A stretch of 40,082 bases of DNA from Clostridia bacterium (lineage in GTDB: Bacteria > Bacillota > Clostridia > Lachnospirales > Lachnospiraceae): contig QKAS01000013.1 of NCBI GenBank assembly GCA_003246295.1, positions 1 to 40,082 of the forward strand, read 5' to 3'. The number at the start of each line of letters is the position of its first letter. Position 1 is the first letter of the stretch. The notes beneath the pieces were generated by a model. That model did not search any database, had not been told where the DNA came from, and saw only the letters and a list, made by a program, of their open reading frames with translations. This document shows, piece by piece, positions 27,506 to 35,827 of the stretch. A program made the translations under genes and the position numbers.

Positions 27506-27943
27506 TCACTGACTCAAATCACCAAGTGTCTTATATAAAAGCGTATATAACTGTTCTGCTTCTTCTTTTGTTAAATTTACACAATGACTAATTTTGTCAG
27601 GAATACCAGCTGCTTTTTCTTTCAGCATTTCACCTTCATCCGTGATGCTGACACAAAGGTTTCTTTCATCCTCTTTGTCCCTGCTTCTCCTGATAAAATT
27701 CTTAGCTTCCAGTTTTTTTAGGACAGGTGTTAGTGTTCCTGAATCAAGGTAGAGGTATTCACCTAACGTCTTAACGTTCATCTGTTTTTTGTCCCATAGC
27801 ACCATCATTGTAATATATTGTGTGTAAGTCAGATCAATTTCGTCCAGAAATGGTTTGTATTTACGAACGATTTCTTTTGCACACGCATACAATGGAAAAC
27901 AAATTTGGTTTTCAAGTTTTAGGGCATCATACTTCTTCGTCAT
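27506..27943 (-). CDS. ohrR: OhrR-type peroxide-sensing MarR regulator
   Basis: A 145-aa winged-helix repressor. The peroxidatic Cys15 in LENQICFPLYACAKEI and the body pattern DLTYTQYITMMVLW, LYLDSGTLTPVLKKLE and RDKEDERNL match OhrR, which is inactivated by organic hydroperoxides. A second Cys near residue 121 could make it a two-Cys type. The gene follows the glutathione peroxidase gene by 14 bp in one operon, whose promoter carries an OhrR-like dyad over its -10 box, so autorepression is very likely. Confidence 0.93.
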   Translation of the reverse strand: MTKKYDALKLENQICFPLYACAKEIVRKYKPFLDEIDLTYTQYITMMVLWDKKQMNVKTLGEYLYLDSGTLTPVLKKLEAKNFIRRSRDKEDERNLCVSITDEGEMLKEKAAGIPDKISHCVNLTKEEAEQLYTLLYKTLGDLSQ

Positions 27944-27957
27944 TCTGTTTCTCCATC

Positions 27958-28503
27958 CTAGAGAAGTGCTTTCACTTTCTCTTCCACAACAGCCATATCT
28001 TCTGTTGGTTCAAATCGTTCCACTACTTTACCTTCTCTGTCAATCAGGAATTTTGTAAAATTCCATTTGATTTCAGCATTGTTATTATAATCCGGATCAA
28101 TTCCTGTCAGTATTTCATCCAGTTTTGGTGATAAAACATGCTCTGGATCAAAGCCTGCAAATCCTTTCTGACTTTTAAGATACTTAAACAATGGAATCGC
28201 ATTGTCACCATTTACTTCTATTTTTGAAAAAATCGGAAATGTAATACCAAATCCCGAATCACAAAAACTTACAATTTCTTCATTGGTTCCAGGCGCCTGA
28301 TGTCCAAACTGATTACATGGGAAATCTAAAATAGCAAATCCTTCCCCTGCATATTTTTCATATAAATCCTGTAACTCATCATACTGTGGTGTAAATCCAC
28401 ATTGTGTTGCAGAATTAATAATTAACAAAACTTTCCCCGCATACTCCTCTAGTGAAACCTCATTTCCCTGTACATCTAATACTTTAAATTCATAAACGCT
28501 CAT
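27958..28503 (-). CDS. Glutathione peroxidase-family thiol peroxidase
   Basis: A 181-aa cytoplasmic peroxidase. The catalytic tetrad region is present: Cys35 in NSATQCGFTPQY, Gln in FPCNQFG and Trp/Asn in KWNFTKFLID. The catalytic residue is Cys, not selenocysteine, and bacterial members of this kind usually use thioredoxin. The ATG at 28503 has AAGGAG 7-8 nt upstream; an in-frame start 26 codons earlier lies within the leader. It is the first gene of the operon with ohrR, which fits detoxification of organic hydroperoxides. Confidence 0.95.
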   Translation of the reverse strand: MSVYEFKVLDVQGNEVSLEEYAGKVLLIINSATQCGFTPQYDELQDLYEKYAGEGFAILDFPCNQFGHQAPGTNEEIVSFCDSGFGITFPIFSKIEVNGDNAIPLFKYLKSQKGFAGFDPEHVLSPKLDEILTGIDPDYNNNAEIKWNFTKFLIDREGKVVERFEPTEDMAVVEEKVKALL

Positions 28504-28568
28504 ATTGTTGCTCCTTTCAGATAATTGCATTTTTAGTTGTTTCCTTTTAAATTGTGTGCTATTTATAA

Positions 28569-28599
28569 AGATTGTACGCAATCTTTTTCAAATTGTCAA
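28569..28599 (-). promoter_or_regulatory. gpx-ohrR promoter with OhrR-like operator
   Basis: TTGACA (28594-28599), 17 bp and TACAAT (28571-28576) form a consensus promoter. The dyad AGATTG-CGTA-CAATCT (28569-28584, read on the minus strand) covers the -10 box and resembles known OhrR sites with a central TACAAT half, placing a repressor where RNA polymerase binds. Confidence 0.8.
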
Positions 28600-28665
28600 G
28601 AATAAACTAGAACATTTTATAGGATAAACTAAAAAACATTTCATAATATCTGAGAGCATCCCTGC

Positions 28666-30384
28666 TTATTCTGTTTTAAATGTCGAAACTGCCTGTATTA
28701 ATTGTTCTGCAATAGTTTCTGTCTGCGTTACCTGCAATAGAATTTCAGCCGCATGTTGACTGATACTGGAATTTCTATTTGCAATATCTGTCGTTCCTTC
28801 TGCACCTTCCTGTCCGGCAATCGCAATTGCATCAATTCCAGATGTCACCTCAGAAATGGAAGTCATTAGTTCGTTTGATGTCCTGCTAAAGTCTGTTACC
28901 ATCTCTGCTACATAAAGAGCATCTTCATTATATTGTTTTGCAACCTTAATCAACGTTTCATAATCATGATTTACATCAACAGAAACAAATTTAAGTAAAT
29001 CATTAGAATTAGATGCAAGGTTATTCACCGCTTCTTCAACTTTTACAGTCATTCCCTGTATTTCAACAACCGTCTTCTTGGAAGCGTCCGCAAGTTTACT
29101 GATCTCTTCTGCGACTACGGCAAATCCTTTGCCGGCTTCTCCTGCTCTTGCTGCTTCAATAGAAGCATTTAATGCAAGAAGATTGGTCTGCCCGGTAATC
29201 TGCATAATCGCATCTGATAATACACCAATCTGCTCCACTACTTTTGAATTCTCAATGGCTTTTTCAAGTTCCTGTTTTGTTCCCTGGAACATCTCCATTG
29301 CTTTCTTTTGTGCCGTCTCAACATTTATCTGTGTTTCATTTGCGCGACTTCTGATTTCATCTGCTTTATTTGCTCCATCTTCAGATTTCTCAGCAATCTG
29401 ACGTACCGCACGTTCCATTTCGAAAGCAGTTGCTGTAATCTCTTCTGAAGATGCTGCCGTCTCTTCCATGCTGGCTGCAAGTTCCTGTGTCGTAGCTGAG
29501 ACATTTTCGATCTCTTCATTCAATTCTGATGTGTTTTCTTTTACATGTTCCACTATGACTTCAATTTCATCAGATTCTGTTTTTACACGTTCTATCAGGT
29601 CTTTCATTGAAATTTGCATGCTGTTTACAGCTACTAAAAGCTTCCCTATTTCGTCTCTTCGTTTGAGTTGCTGGTCATTAAGTAATACTGATAAATCTCC
29701 TTTTGCAACAGTATCTAAAATATTCACTGCCTGTTTTAGACCTTTTGAAATGTTGCTTGATATAATAAAACTTATTATTACTGATATTATGACCATAATA
29801 ATTACCAGGGTAACCATAACCAGGATATTAGTTCTGGAGCTTTCCTGGCTTTCAACATTCATCTTCTCTGCTGCTTCTCTATTGTACTCCGTCAGATTCC
29901 TGACCGCTGTCTGGTACTCTTCTAGGGATGAAAGGTTATCATGATAATACTGTTCTGCTTCATTTTGTTTGTTTTCAGAATTCAGCATAATCACCTGATC
30001 CAATACAGACTGCCAATCCACAAGTTTTGCTTCGATTTCAGCAAGCATTGCTGTTTCTTCTTCTGTCCGAAGCAAGATTCTGATTGCTTCTATGTCCTCC
30101 TTAACATTGCCTTTTCTCTTTTCAATATCTTCTAGTGTTGTTGCTTCTTCTTCATCCGACATGCTAAGTAACAATGCATATAGATTTGCACTGTTTGCTC
30201 TTGTTTGAGTTCTCAAATCTGCTGCAAGATCCATTGTTTTTAAATTATACTCATACATCTGGTTCATCATTTTACTGTTACGGTCTGCATTATAGTAACC
30301 CATCAATGCTACAAGTATTGTTACTAAAAGAAGAAATGCTGAAATGATTGTTATTTTTTTCCTGACATTCATATTATTTAACAT
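28666..30384 (-). CDS. Methyl-accepting chemotaxis protein
   Basis: A 572-aa membrane chemoreceptor. It has a membrane helix (about 8-30), a four-helix-bundle extracellular sensor of the 4HB_MCP type (about 31-190), a second helix (about 190-213), HAMP (about 213-268) and a long coiled-coil signalling domain with the conserved tip [20 protein letters not shown] and [11 protein letters not shown]. There is no C-terminal adaptor-binding pentapeptide. The ATG at 30384 has GGGAGGG upstream. It follows the receiver-hemerythrin gene in the same direction, suggesting aerotaxis or redox-related behaviour; that link is inferred. Confidence 0.95.
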   Translation of the reverse strand: MLNNMNVRKKITIISAFLLLVTILVALMGYYNADRNSKMMNQMYEYNLKTMDLAADLRTQTRANSANLYALLLSMSDEEEATTLEDIEKRKGNVKEDIEAIRILLRTEEETAMLAEIEAKLVDWQSVLDQVIMLNSENKQNEAEQYYHDNLSSLEEYQTAVRNLTEYNREAAEKMNVESQESSRTNILVMVTLVIIMVIISVIISFIISSNISKGLKQAVNILDTVAKGDLSVLLNDQQLKRRDEIGKLLVAVNSMQISMKDLIERVKTESDEIEVIVEHVKENTSELNEEIENVSATTQELAASMEETAASSEEITATAFEMERAVRQIAEKSEDGANKADEIRSRANETQINVETAQKKAMEMFQGTKQELEKAIENSKVVEQIGVLSDAIMQITGQTNLLALNASIEAARAGEAGKGFAVVAEEISKLADASKKTVVEIQGMTVKVEEAVNNLASNSNDLLKFVSVDVNHDYETLIKVAKQYNEDALYVAEMVTDFSRTSNELMTSISEVTSGIDAIAIAGQEGAEGTTDIANRNSSISQHAAEILLQVTQTETIAEQLIQAVSTFKTE

Positions 30385-30428
30385 AGATACCCTCCCTGTT
30401 TTATATAAAATTATAAGTTGCAAATAAT

Positions 30429-30614
30429 TTACTTCATGATAAAGCTACCTACCTTGTTGTCTTCTATCAGAATATGTCTATAAAGCCAGTCTCTGATATA
30501 GATTGATATATAGATTAAATCCCTGTCTGTAATTTGTGTTCCACTATGTTTTTTTTCGAGTTCATATACTTTTTCTGTAAAATTGCGATGCATTTCCCTA
30601 TGTTTCTCATACTC
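30429..30614 (-). pseudogene. Out-of-frame C-terminus of receiver-hemerythrin protein
   Basis: Shifting frame at about 30610-30618 gives a continuation, EYEKHREMHRNF followed later by DRDLIYISIYIRDWLYRHI and LIEDNKVG, stop at 30429. This contains the missing hemerythrin iron ligands (H..H of helix C and H....D of helix D). Restoring one G in the CAGAG stretch would read YQEYEKHREMH, the canonical helix-C spacing, and make a 272-aa protein. The loss of one base is therefore the likely cause, whether real mutation or assembly error. Confidence 0.85.
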
Positions 30615-31246
30615 TGATATTGTGCTTTCACCTGAAGTTCTTCTTCGTGTTCAAAATGCACTGCAACATAATTTTTCAAAAATAGTAACAACTCTTCAAA
30701 ATACTCATGTCCCCTTCCTTCCTTCATTAGTAAGTACAATTGATTGAAATGATAAATCAGTTCTTTATGTTCCTCATCAATCTGTGGAATCCCTACTTCA
30801 AAATCTTTTACCCATTTCAAGGTGACTGCATCTTTTTTCGCATGTAATTCAGGATTTTCTTTTTCTGCCACTTGATTGATAACACATACTTTGTAAACTC
30901 TGGTCAGAAGTAACGACATATCAAAAGGTTTTACTAGAAACTCATTGCATCCCGCTGCCAGAGCTCTCTTTAAGGATTTTAGATCCGAATTGCCACTTAA
31001 AGAAATGATTGGGATATTCTTTGAAGTACCTTGTTGTCTCAGTTCTTTGATCACAGAAACAAGATCTGCCTCACTATGATCCAGGTCAATAATAAAACAC
31101 TCCGTGTTCTCCCATACATGTTTTTTGACATTTAAAGTTGAAGGATTCTTAACAATTTCAACTGACTTAAATCCGTTACTCAATAGGAGATTTTCGATTT
31201 TAATATTTAGAAGATTTGCACTTCCAATAATGACTGCTTTATTCAT
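30515..31246 (-). CDS. Receiver-hemerythrin protein, frameshifted
   Basis: As read, a 243-aa protein. Residues 1-120 are a response-regulator receiver fold (FIIDLDHSEADL with the phosphoacceptor position, LVKPFD with Lys), but the usual acidic pair near the N-terminus is replaced (VIIGSAN), so phosphorylation is doubtful. Residues about 145-210 begin a bacteriohemerythrin domain (GIPQIDEEHKELIYHF, HFEHEEEL), an O2-binding di-iron module. The frame then breaks: the last 30 residues (from about SMRNIGKCI) do not match the family, and the true helices C and D lie in another frame down to 30429. The ATG is 2 bp after the dus stop codon. Confidence 0.88.
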   Translation of the reverse strand: MNKAVIIGSANLLNIKIENLLLSNGFKSVEIVKNPSTLNVKKHVWENTECFIIDLDHSEADLVSVIKELRQQGTSKNIPIISLSGNSDLKSLKRALAAGCNEFLVKPFDMSLLLTRVYKVCVINQVAEKENPELHAKKDAVTLKWVKDFEVGIPQIDEEHKELIYHFNQLYLLMKEGRGHEYFEELLLFLKNYVAVHFEHEEELQVKAQYQSMRNIGKCIAILQKKYMNSKKNIVEHKLQTGI

Positions 31247-31248
31247 AA

Positions 31249-32199
31249 TTATCCCTTATGGTTTTTTACAAGTTCAAGGTCATGGAACAAAGCTGTTATG
31301 ATACTTTCATACTCCTGGCAATTCTGTGATTTTCTGATTTTTTTTGCATATTTTTCATGATCTGAAAATAAATCAATCATATATGCCCAGATTTCTTTCA
31401 TTCTATATAACACATTCTTATCCCCTGATAAAATCTCTTTATAATCATAAAAGACCTTATTATGGAAGTCAAATAGCTCTTCCTTAGTAATCATTGGAAG
31501 TCCATTCAATTCACGAATCAAACCGGGATTTCTAATGAGGCCTCGTCCAATCATGATTTTCTCTGTTACACAGTCATTAGATACCAATCCCGCATAATCT
31601 GAGTATCGTACAATATCTCCATTATAACAAACACTATTTTTACTCAATTTTACCGCCTCCTGGTAAATAGAAATATGTGGTTTGTTCTTGTAATAATCTT
31701 TCAAAACCCTAGGATGGATGATGAGCTCTTCCAACGGGTATTTATTATACACATGAATCAGTTCATAAAACTCATCAGGGTTCTCAATTCCGATTCTTGT
31801 CTTTATCGAAATCTTACTATCTGTTACTGAAAAAATACCCTCTAAAAATCTATCCAGTTCTTTTACGTCTTCCAGAAATCCAGCACCTCTCTTCTTGGAT
31901 ACTACAGTTCCTGAAGGACATCCAAAGTTAAGATTTACTTCCTGATATCCTAAATCCTGCAACTTATTCCAAGTATACAGGAAATCATCTACCTGATTTA
32001 CCAATACCTGTGGAATCAGACTGACCTTTTGGTTATGTGCCAGAGTCAGATCATTTTCTTCCCTTGCGCTGAACTGCCTGCGTGTTCCAGCTACAATAAA
32101 AGGGGCAAAATATTTATCAACACCTGGGAAGAACTGATGGTGTGCATTTCGATAAATATACCATGTAATCCCTTCAAGTGGCGCAAAGTAATACTTCAT
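31249..32199 (-). CDS. tRNA-dihydrouridine synthase
   Basis: A 316-aa flavoenzyme that reduces uridine to dihydrouridine in tRNA D-loops. The FMN-binding barrel starts MKYYFAPLEGITWYIYRNAH. The catalytic Cys lies in NLNFGCPSGTV, followed by KKRGAGFL, KTRIGIENPDEF, IIHPR, YNGDI and MIGRGLIRNPG. The ATG at 32199 has GGAG 6 nt upstream; an upstream TTG is less likely. It lies directly before the receiver-hemerythrin gene and 33 bp after the HD-GYP gene, a housekeeping gene inside a signalling cluster. Confidence 0.95.
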   Translation of the reverse strand: MKYYFAPLEGITWYIYRNAHHQFFPGVDKYFAPFIVAGTRRQFSAREENDLTLAHNQKVSLIPQVLVNQVDDFLYTWNKLQDLGYQEVNLNFGCPSGTVVSKKRGAGFLEDVKELDRFLEGIFSVTDSKISIKTRIGIENPDEFYELIHVYNKYPLEELIIHPRVLKDYYKNKPHISIYQEAVKLSKNSVCYNGDIVRYSDYAGLVSNDCVTEKIMIGRGLIRNPGLIRELNGLPMITKEELFDFHNKVFYDYKEILSGDKNVLYRMKEIWAYMIDLFSDHEKYAKKIRKSQNCQEYESIITALFHDLELVKNHKG

Positions 32200-32232
32200 T
32201 AAATTCTCCAATCTAACTTTATTCTTATCATA

Positions 32233-34197
32233 TTATTCCATAGACTCTCTATTCTGGATATAGTGAAACCCTTTATAAATTCTAAAAATTTCATCTTTAT
32301 GTTCTTGAAAACAATCCAGAATCACAGGATCAAAGTGCGTTCCTCTTTCCTCCATCATCATTTGAAATGACTGTTCGAATGGAAACGCTTTTTTATACGG
32401 CCTTTCGCTGGTAAGGGCATCCAGTACATCAGCTACTGCAACAATCCTTGCACTTAATGGTATCTCATCTTCTTTTCGCCCAAATGGATAACCCGAACCA
32501 TCCCACCATTCCTGATGTCCTTCTGCAATTTCAATTCCTATTCCGAATAGACAACGTTTATGCCTGCTAATTGTCTTTTCTGCTGTTCTTAGCACTTCAG
32601 CGCCATATGTCGTATGTTTTTTCATTTCTTCAAATTCCTCTGGAGTTAGTTTCCCGGGTTTTAAAAGAATGCCATCAGGAACCCCTACTTTTCCAATGTC
32701 ATGGAGAGGGCTGAATCTTTCTATCTGATTGATGTACTCAAGATCAATCTTATCCTGAAATAATCCATCCCCATATAGAAATTCAGCTATTTTTGAAGAA
32801 TAAACTTTCATCCGCTCAAGATGTTCTCCTGTATCTTCATCTCTTGCTTCAGCAAGTTTTGCAAGTGCTAGCGTATTGCTATAAATAAGATCATCTATAA
32901 ATATATTCTGTTCAAAACTGACTGCAATACTGTTTGCAAGCATTTTTAACAACGCAATATGTTCCCGTCTATAGACATGTTTTTGACTGCTTGAAAAGAA
33001 GATGACACCAATTGGATCATTTCCGCGTTTTAAAGGAAGTGTAATGGAAGATTTTATTCCTGCTTCCATAATTATCTTATTATAGTATTTAACAGGTCTT
33101 CCTTCCGTGTAGGCATCTAAATCATTAATAATTCTTGCATTTCCTTCCTCAATAACTGCTTCAAGACTTGTATCTTTCAATCGAAATGTTTTTCCCATCA
33201 GATCTTCAGGCATCCCTTTGATTGAGCCATCCGAAACACCATAGGTTGCTTTGACTGTTTGTTTCTCTTTGTCAATAAGTGCAACCCCAATATAATTATA
33301 TGAAATGAACTCAGAAAATGTTTCATTAATAAAATTCAGCATTTCAGTAAAATTATAATTATTATTCATGTTATCAATCAGCTTAAATAAGTCACTGACT
33401 TTTTTAAATAAACCACCAACTTCTGTAACCAGTGGGTTTAAATCTCTTCCTTCTTTGAGTGTGCTGCCTGTCTCCGTCAGCCCAAGTACGCTAAATCCCT
33501 GATATAACTGTCTGTACGGTACCACAATATACGAATGTAATGATTTGAAAGAAATCAGGATACTTAACATCAATAAAAACATCATAGAGAAAATAACAAT
33601 TTGATCTGATTTCTCATTCTGGATCGTTGCATTCATGACCTGATCTGAGATTTTTTCACTTAAGGCTAGCATCTCAGTATTGTAATCCTGAATATAGACA
33701 AGTGCGGAAAGAGAATCCTCATTTCTAATATCGCTTTCAACTAAAATATTGATTGATTTATAAAACTTGATCCACATCTGATTAAGCTGACTGATATCAT
33801 TAGACGAGGATCTAATCGCCGATTCTATATTGATTGTATGATTCTGGCTGATCAAAACTCCATGATTCATAGCATCCAGATTGCTCTGAAATTCCTCGGA
33901 TGCATCCATGATAGAAACTCTGGCTATTTCCATCCGTTCTTCCAGCCTTTCTAAAGAAGCCTGATCTGTATAATCATCCTGTGCCTGATAGATAGAATAT
34001 ATCCTTCCAGCATCCTTACTCATAATTTGCGTTAATAGCTGCTGTCTGGCAAAACTTTCTATAATAATCTGGTTATCCTGATCTCTCTGGCTGTGAAAAC
34101 CCAACAATACCAGGATGCAAATCAGGATGGCGATAATAGAACCAGCTATTAAAAACAGCATATTTCTGATTCTTTTCATATAATTAATATTTTTCAT
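32233..34197 (-). CDS. Membrane sensor with GAF and HD-GYP c-di-GMP phosphodiesterase
   Basis: A 654-aa protein. A membrane helix (about 12-34) is followed by an extracellular helical sensor with a PilJ/NarX-like segment (SFARQQLLTQIMSKDAGRI), a second helix (about 200-222), a GAF domain (about 280-435) and an HD-GYP phosphodiesterase (about 450-635). The last contains HDIGKVGVPDGILLKPGKL, EGHQEWWDGSGYPFG and LTSERPYK, the metal and GYP motifs of active enzymes. It degrades c-di-GMP. The ATG at 34197 has AGGA 6 nt upstream. A short inverted repeat (GGATTtCC/GGAATCC) lies between it and the hydrolase gene upstream. Confidence 0.95.
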   Translation of the reverse strand: MKNINYMKRIRNMLFLIAGSIIAILICILVLLGFHSQRDQDNQIIIESFARQQLLTQIMSKDAGRIYSIYQAQDDYTDQASLERLEERMEIARVSIMDASEEFQSNLDAMNHGVLISQNHTINIESAIRSSSNDISQLNQMWIKFYKSINILVESDIRNEDSLSALVYIQDYNTEMLALSEKISDQVMNATIQNEKSDQIVIFSMMFLLMLSILISFKSLHSYIVVPYRQLYQGFSVLGLTETGSTLKEGRDLNPLVTEVGGLFKKVSDLFKLIDNMNNNYNFTEMLNFINETFSEFISYNYIGVALIDKEKQTVKATYGVSDGSIKGMPEDLMGKTFRLKDTSLEAVIEEGNARIINDLDAYTEGRPVKYYNKIIMEAGIKSSITLPLKRGNDPIGVIFFSSSQKHVYRREHIALLKMLANSIAVSFEQNIFIDDLIYSNTLALAKLAEARDEDTGEHLERMKVYSSKIAEFLYGDGLFQDKIDLEYINQIERFSPLHDIGKVGVPDGILLKPGKLTPEEFEEMKKHTTYGAEVLRTAEKTISRHKRCLFGIGIEIAEGHQEWWDGSGYPFGRKEDEIPLSARIVAVADVLDALTSERPYKKAFPFEQSFQMMMEERGTHFDPVILDCFQEHKDEIFRIYKGFHYIQNRESME

Positions 34198-34248
34198 AGT
34201 TTGTCCTATCTGCATAGTCATTACAGGGATTCCTATTGGAAATCCTTT

Positions 34249-35010
34249 TTATTCATTCTCGATAAACTCTTTCATTGCATTCGCTGTAAACTCCCACTGC
34301 TTCTCTGGTGTAATCAATGCAGTCCCATCACCCTTTTGTACTCCGTAATTGCCAAACTGTGCATGATTACCACCAGATAATACTACTTCTTCAAGATTTG
34401 TGATTGTAGTAATTCCAGAATGATACCGTTCTTTATTTAGAACCTGATCCTGATCACCATAAATAGATAACACTGGAAAATTCGCTGGTAGTTCCTTTAT
34501 TGGATATGCTGCAAGCAAAATCAATCCCTTGATGTTTTCCGGATGTTTTGAAACAAATGATGCCGCCATGGCTCCGCCCAGTGAATGACCTGCAAGATAC
34601 CATGACTGAATTTCAGGATGTCTGTCAATCACTTCTTGTGCAGCATCCTGATGAAAAACAGCTAAATGAAAGGGCATCTCTACCAGTATACAGGTAACTC
34701 CGTCAGATGCTAGTTGTTTCAGTAATGGCTCGTATGCAGCAGCCTCTACTTTACCACCAGGATAAAAAATCAATCCTATTTCTGTTCCAGACTTTTCGGT
34801 TCTATATACGGCCTCATTTTTATTCACTTTAACATCTATTTCATCCGTTATAACATTTTTCAGATCTGGTTCTGGTAACGCTTTATAGTAATCCGCGCTA
34901 TAAAATAAACCTGCAATTACAGCCGTTAACAATAAGACTGCAAACACAATGACGATCCATTTTCCAAACTTTAATCCGTTTACATTACGGTTTTTATTTT
35001 TGTGATTCAT
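34249..35010 (-). CDS. Membrane-anchored alpha/beta hydrolase
   Basis: A 253-aa protein with an N-terminal membrane anchor (residues about 17-40) and an extracytoplasmic alpha/beta-hydrolase domain of the PF12695 type. The catalytic triad is visible: nucleophile Ser in LAGHSLGGAMAASF, Asp in IYGDQDQVL and His in GGNHAQFGNYG. GLIFYPGGKVEAAAYEP is the oxyanion-side strand. Substrate unknown; relatives are poorly characterised esterases. AGGG precedes the ATG. It has its own promoter at 35057 and is probably the first gene of the run to the HD-GYP gene. Confidence 0.92.
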   Translation of the reverse strand: MNHKNKNRNVNGLKFGKWIVIVFAVLLLTAVIAGLFYSADYYKALPEPDLKNVITDEIDVKVNKNEAVYRTEKSGTEIGLIFYPGGKVEAAAYEPLLKQLASDGVTCILVEMPFHLAVFHQDAAQEVIDRHPEIQSWYLAGHSLGGAMAASFVSKHPENIKGLILLAAYPIKELPANFPVLSIYGDQDQVLNKERYHSGITTITNLEEVVLSGGNHAQFGNYGVQKGDGTALITPEKQWEFTANAMKEFIENE

Positions 35011-35056
35011 TTTGAATCCCTCATATTATATTTGTTGATTATATTAGCTCAGTACT

Positions 35057-35085
35057 ATTCTACTATACTTTTATTCTACAAACAA
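35057..35085 (-). promoter_or_regulatory. Promoter of hydrolase gene
   Basis: TTGTTT (35080-35085), 17 bp and TAGAAT (35057-35062) on the minus strand, about 47 bp before the hydrolase start codon. Confidence 0.6.
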
Positions 35086-35120
35086 TGTATGAACTTATAT
35101 GAAATATGATTTAAATACAA

Positions 35121-35161
35121 AAAATATACCAGTGACAGAATCTATGTCTCCGGTATATTTT
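35121..35161 (-). terminator. Terminator of DUF454 gene
   Basis: AAAATATACC and GGTATATTTT form a 10-bp stem followed on the minus strand by further T residues, just after the DUF454 stop codon and before the hydrolase promoter. Confidence 0.75.
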
Positions 35162-35169
35162 CTTTCATT

Positions 35170-35562
35170 TTATTCAATTGATTCTTCTGGTTCTATATTT
35201 ATTTTTGGTTTCGCCATAACTAAAATATGCACTGTAACAGCAGTTCCGACCACCGTTAGCAATATGACTGCCCATAGTGCTCCAATGAAATACATTGATA
35301 AAAATAACATAATCCATAAAAAGCTAAGACTTTTTGCAACTGTAGTTTTTTTCAGACCATTTCTTTCTTTATAATTGACTATATATTCCCCAAACAATTT
35401 ACTTTTCGATAACCAACCACTCAGTTTCTTATTGCTTGCAAAACAAGCAGATGCCAGGAGTACAAATGGTGTTGTTGGCAAAACTGGCAGCACAATTCCT
35501 AATAGTCCAAGTCCTAAAAATAAGAAACCTATTATAACTAAAATTTTTTGTTTTAAACTCAT
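35170..35562 (-). CDS. DUF454 (YbaN-like) membrane protein
   Basis: A small inner-membrane protein of about 130 aa. The N-terminal helix with GFLFLGLGLLGIVLPVLPTT and the following PFVLLASACFASNKKL are diagnostic of the DUF454/YbaN family, whose function is unknown. Two more hydrophobic segments follow near residues 80-115. The ATG at 35562 has no clear RBS; an in-frame GTG at 35586 is an alternative. The gene has a consensus promoter overlaid by an inverted repeat and its own terminator, so it is monocistronic and probably regulated. Confidence 0.9.
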   Translation of the reverse strand: MSLKQKILVIIGFLFLGLGLLGIVLPVLPTTPFVLLASACFASNKKLSGWLSKSKLFGEYIVNYKERNGLKKTTVAKSLSFLWIMLFLSMYFIGALWAVILLTVVGTAVTVHILVMAKPKINIEPEESIE

Positions 35563-35618
35563 ATAAGTATTTACTACACTTTCCACAAACTTTTTGAAGT
35601 TTTAAATTGCTATTTTTA

Positions 35619-35657
35619 TTGTTAGTTTATTCTAACAAGATATTTTTTATACGTCAA
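35619..35657 (-). promoter_or_regulatory. DUF454 promoter with TTGTTAG-N6-CTAACAA operator-like dyad
   Basis: TTGACG (35652-35657), 17 bp and TAGAAT (35629-35634) form the promoter on the minus strand. A perfect 7-bp dyad, TTGTTAG-N6-CTAACAA (35619-35638), covers the -10 box, as for a repressor site. Its core is nearly identical to the dyad downstream of the eno promoter. Confidence 0.7.
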
Positions 35658-35685
35658 CTACTAGCCATGACTGCTTATCATTCTA

Positions 35686-35827
35686 TTAATTTATAAAGGC
35701 ATCATGGAATTTAATATCTTCTGATAATAAATGGCCAATAATAACTTCATCAAATAAAAATGTGAAAACTTTTATACTGTCAATACTTCCATATGAGAAT
35801 AGTTCCTTCAGTTCATTCGCTTTTTTT
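35686..35827 (-). pseudogene. Out-of-frame C-terminus of GGDEF-hemerythrin protein
   Basis: Beyond the A7 run (35821-35827) a second frame reads KKANELKELFSYGSIDSIK, then VFTFLFDEVIIGHLLSEDIK and FHDAFIN, stop at 35686. This is helix D of bacteriohemerythrin with the final His and Asp iron ligands. Removing one A from the run joins it to the upstream protein as ESLKKANEL in a 639-aa protein starting at 37606. A homopolymer slip in the genome, in transcription or in the assembly would each explain it. Confidence 0.82.

Noticed and set aside
29468..29944. Plus-strand frame of 158 aa inside the chemoreceptor gene
   Set aside because: It is the antisense shadow of the coiled-coil region of the receptor and has no RBS or recognisable domain.
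35619..35638. Rex (NADH-sensing repressor) operator at the DUF454 promoter
   Set aside because: Arms resemble TTGTTAA/TTAACAA but end in G/C and the spacer is 6 bp instead of 4, so I left the binding protein unnamed.
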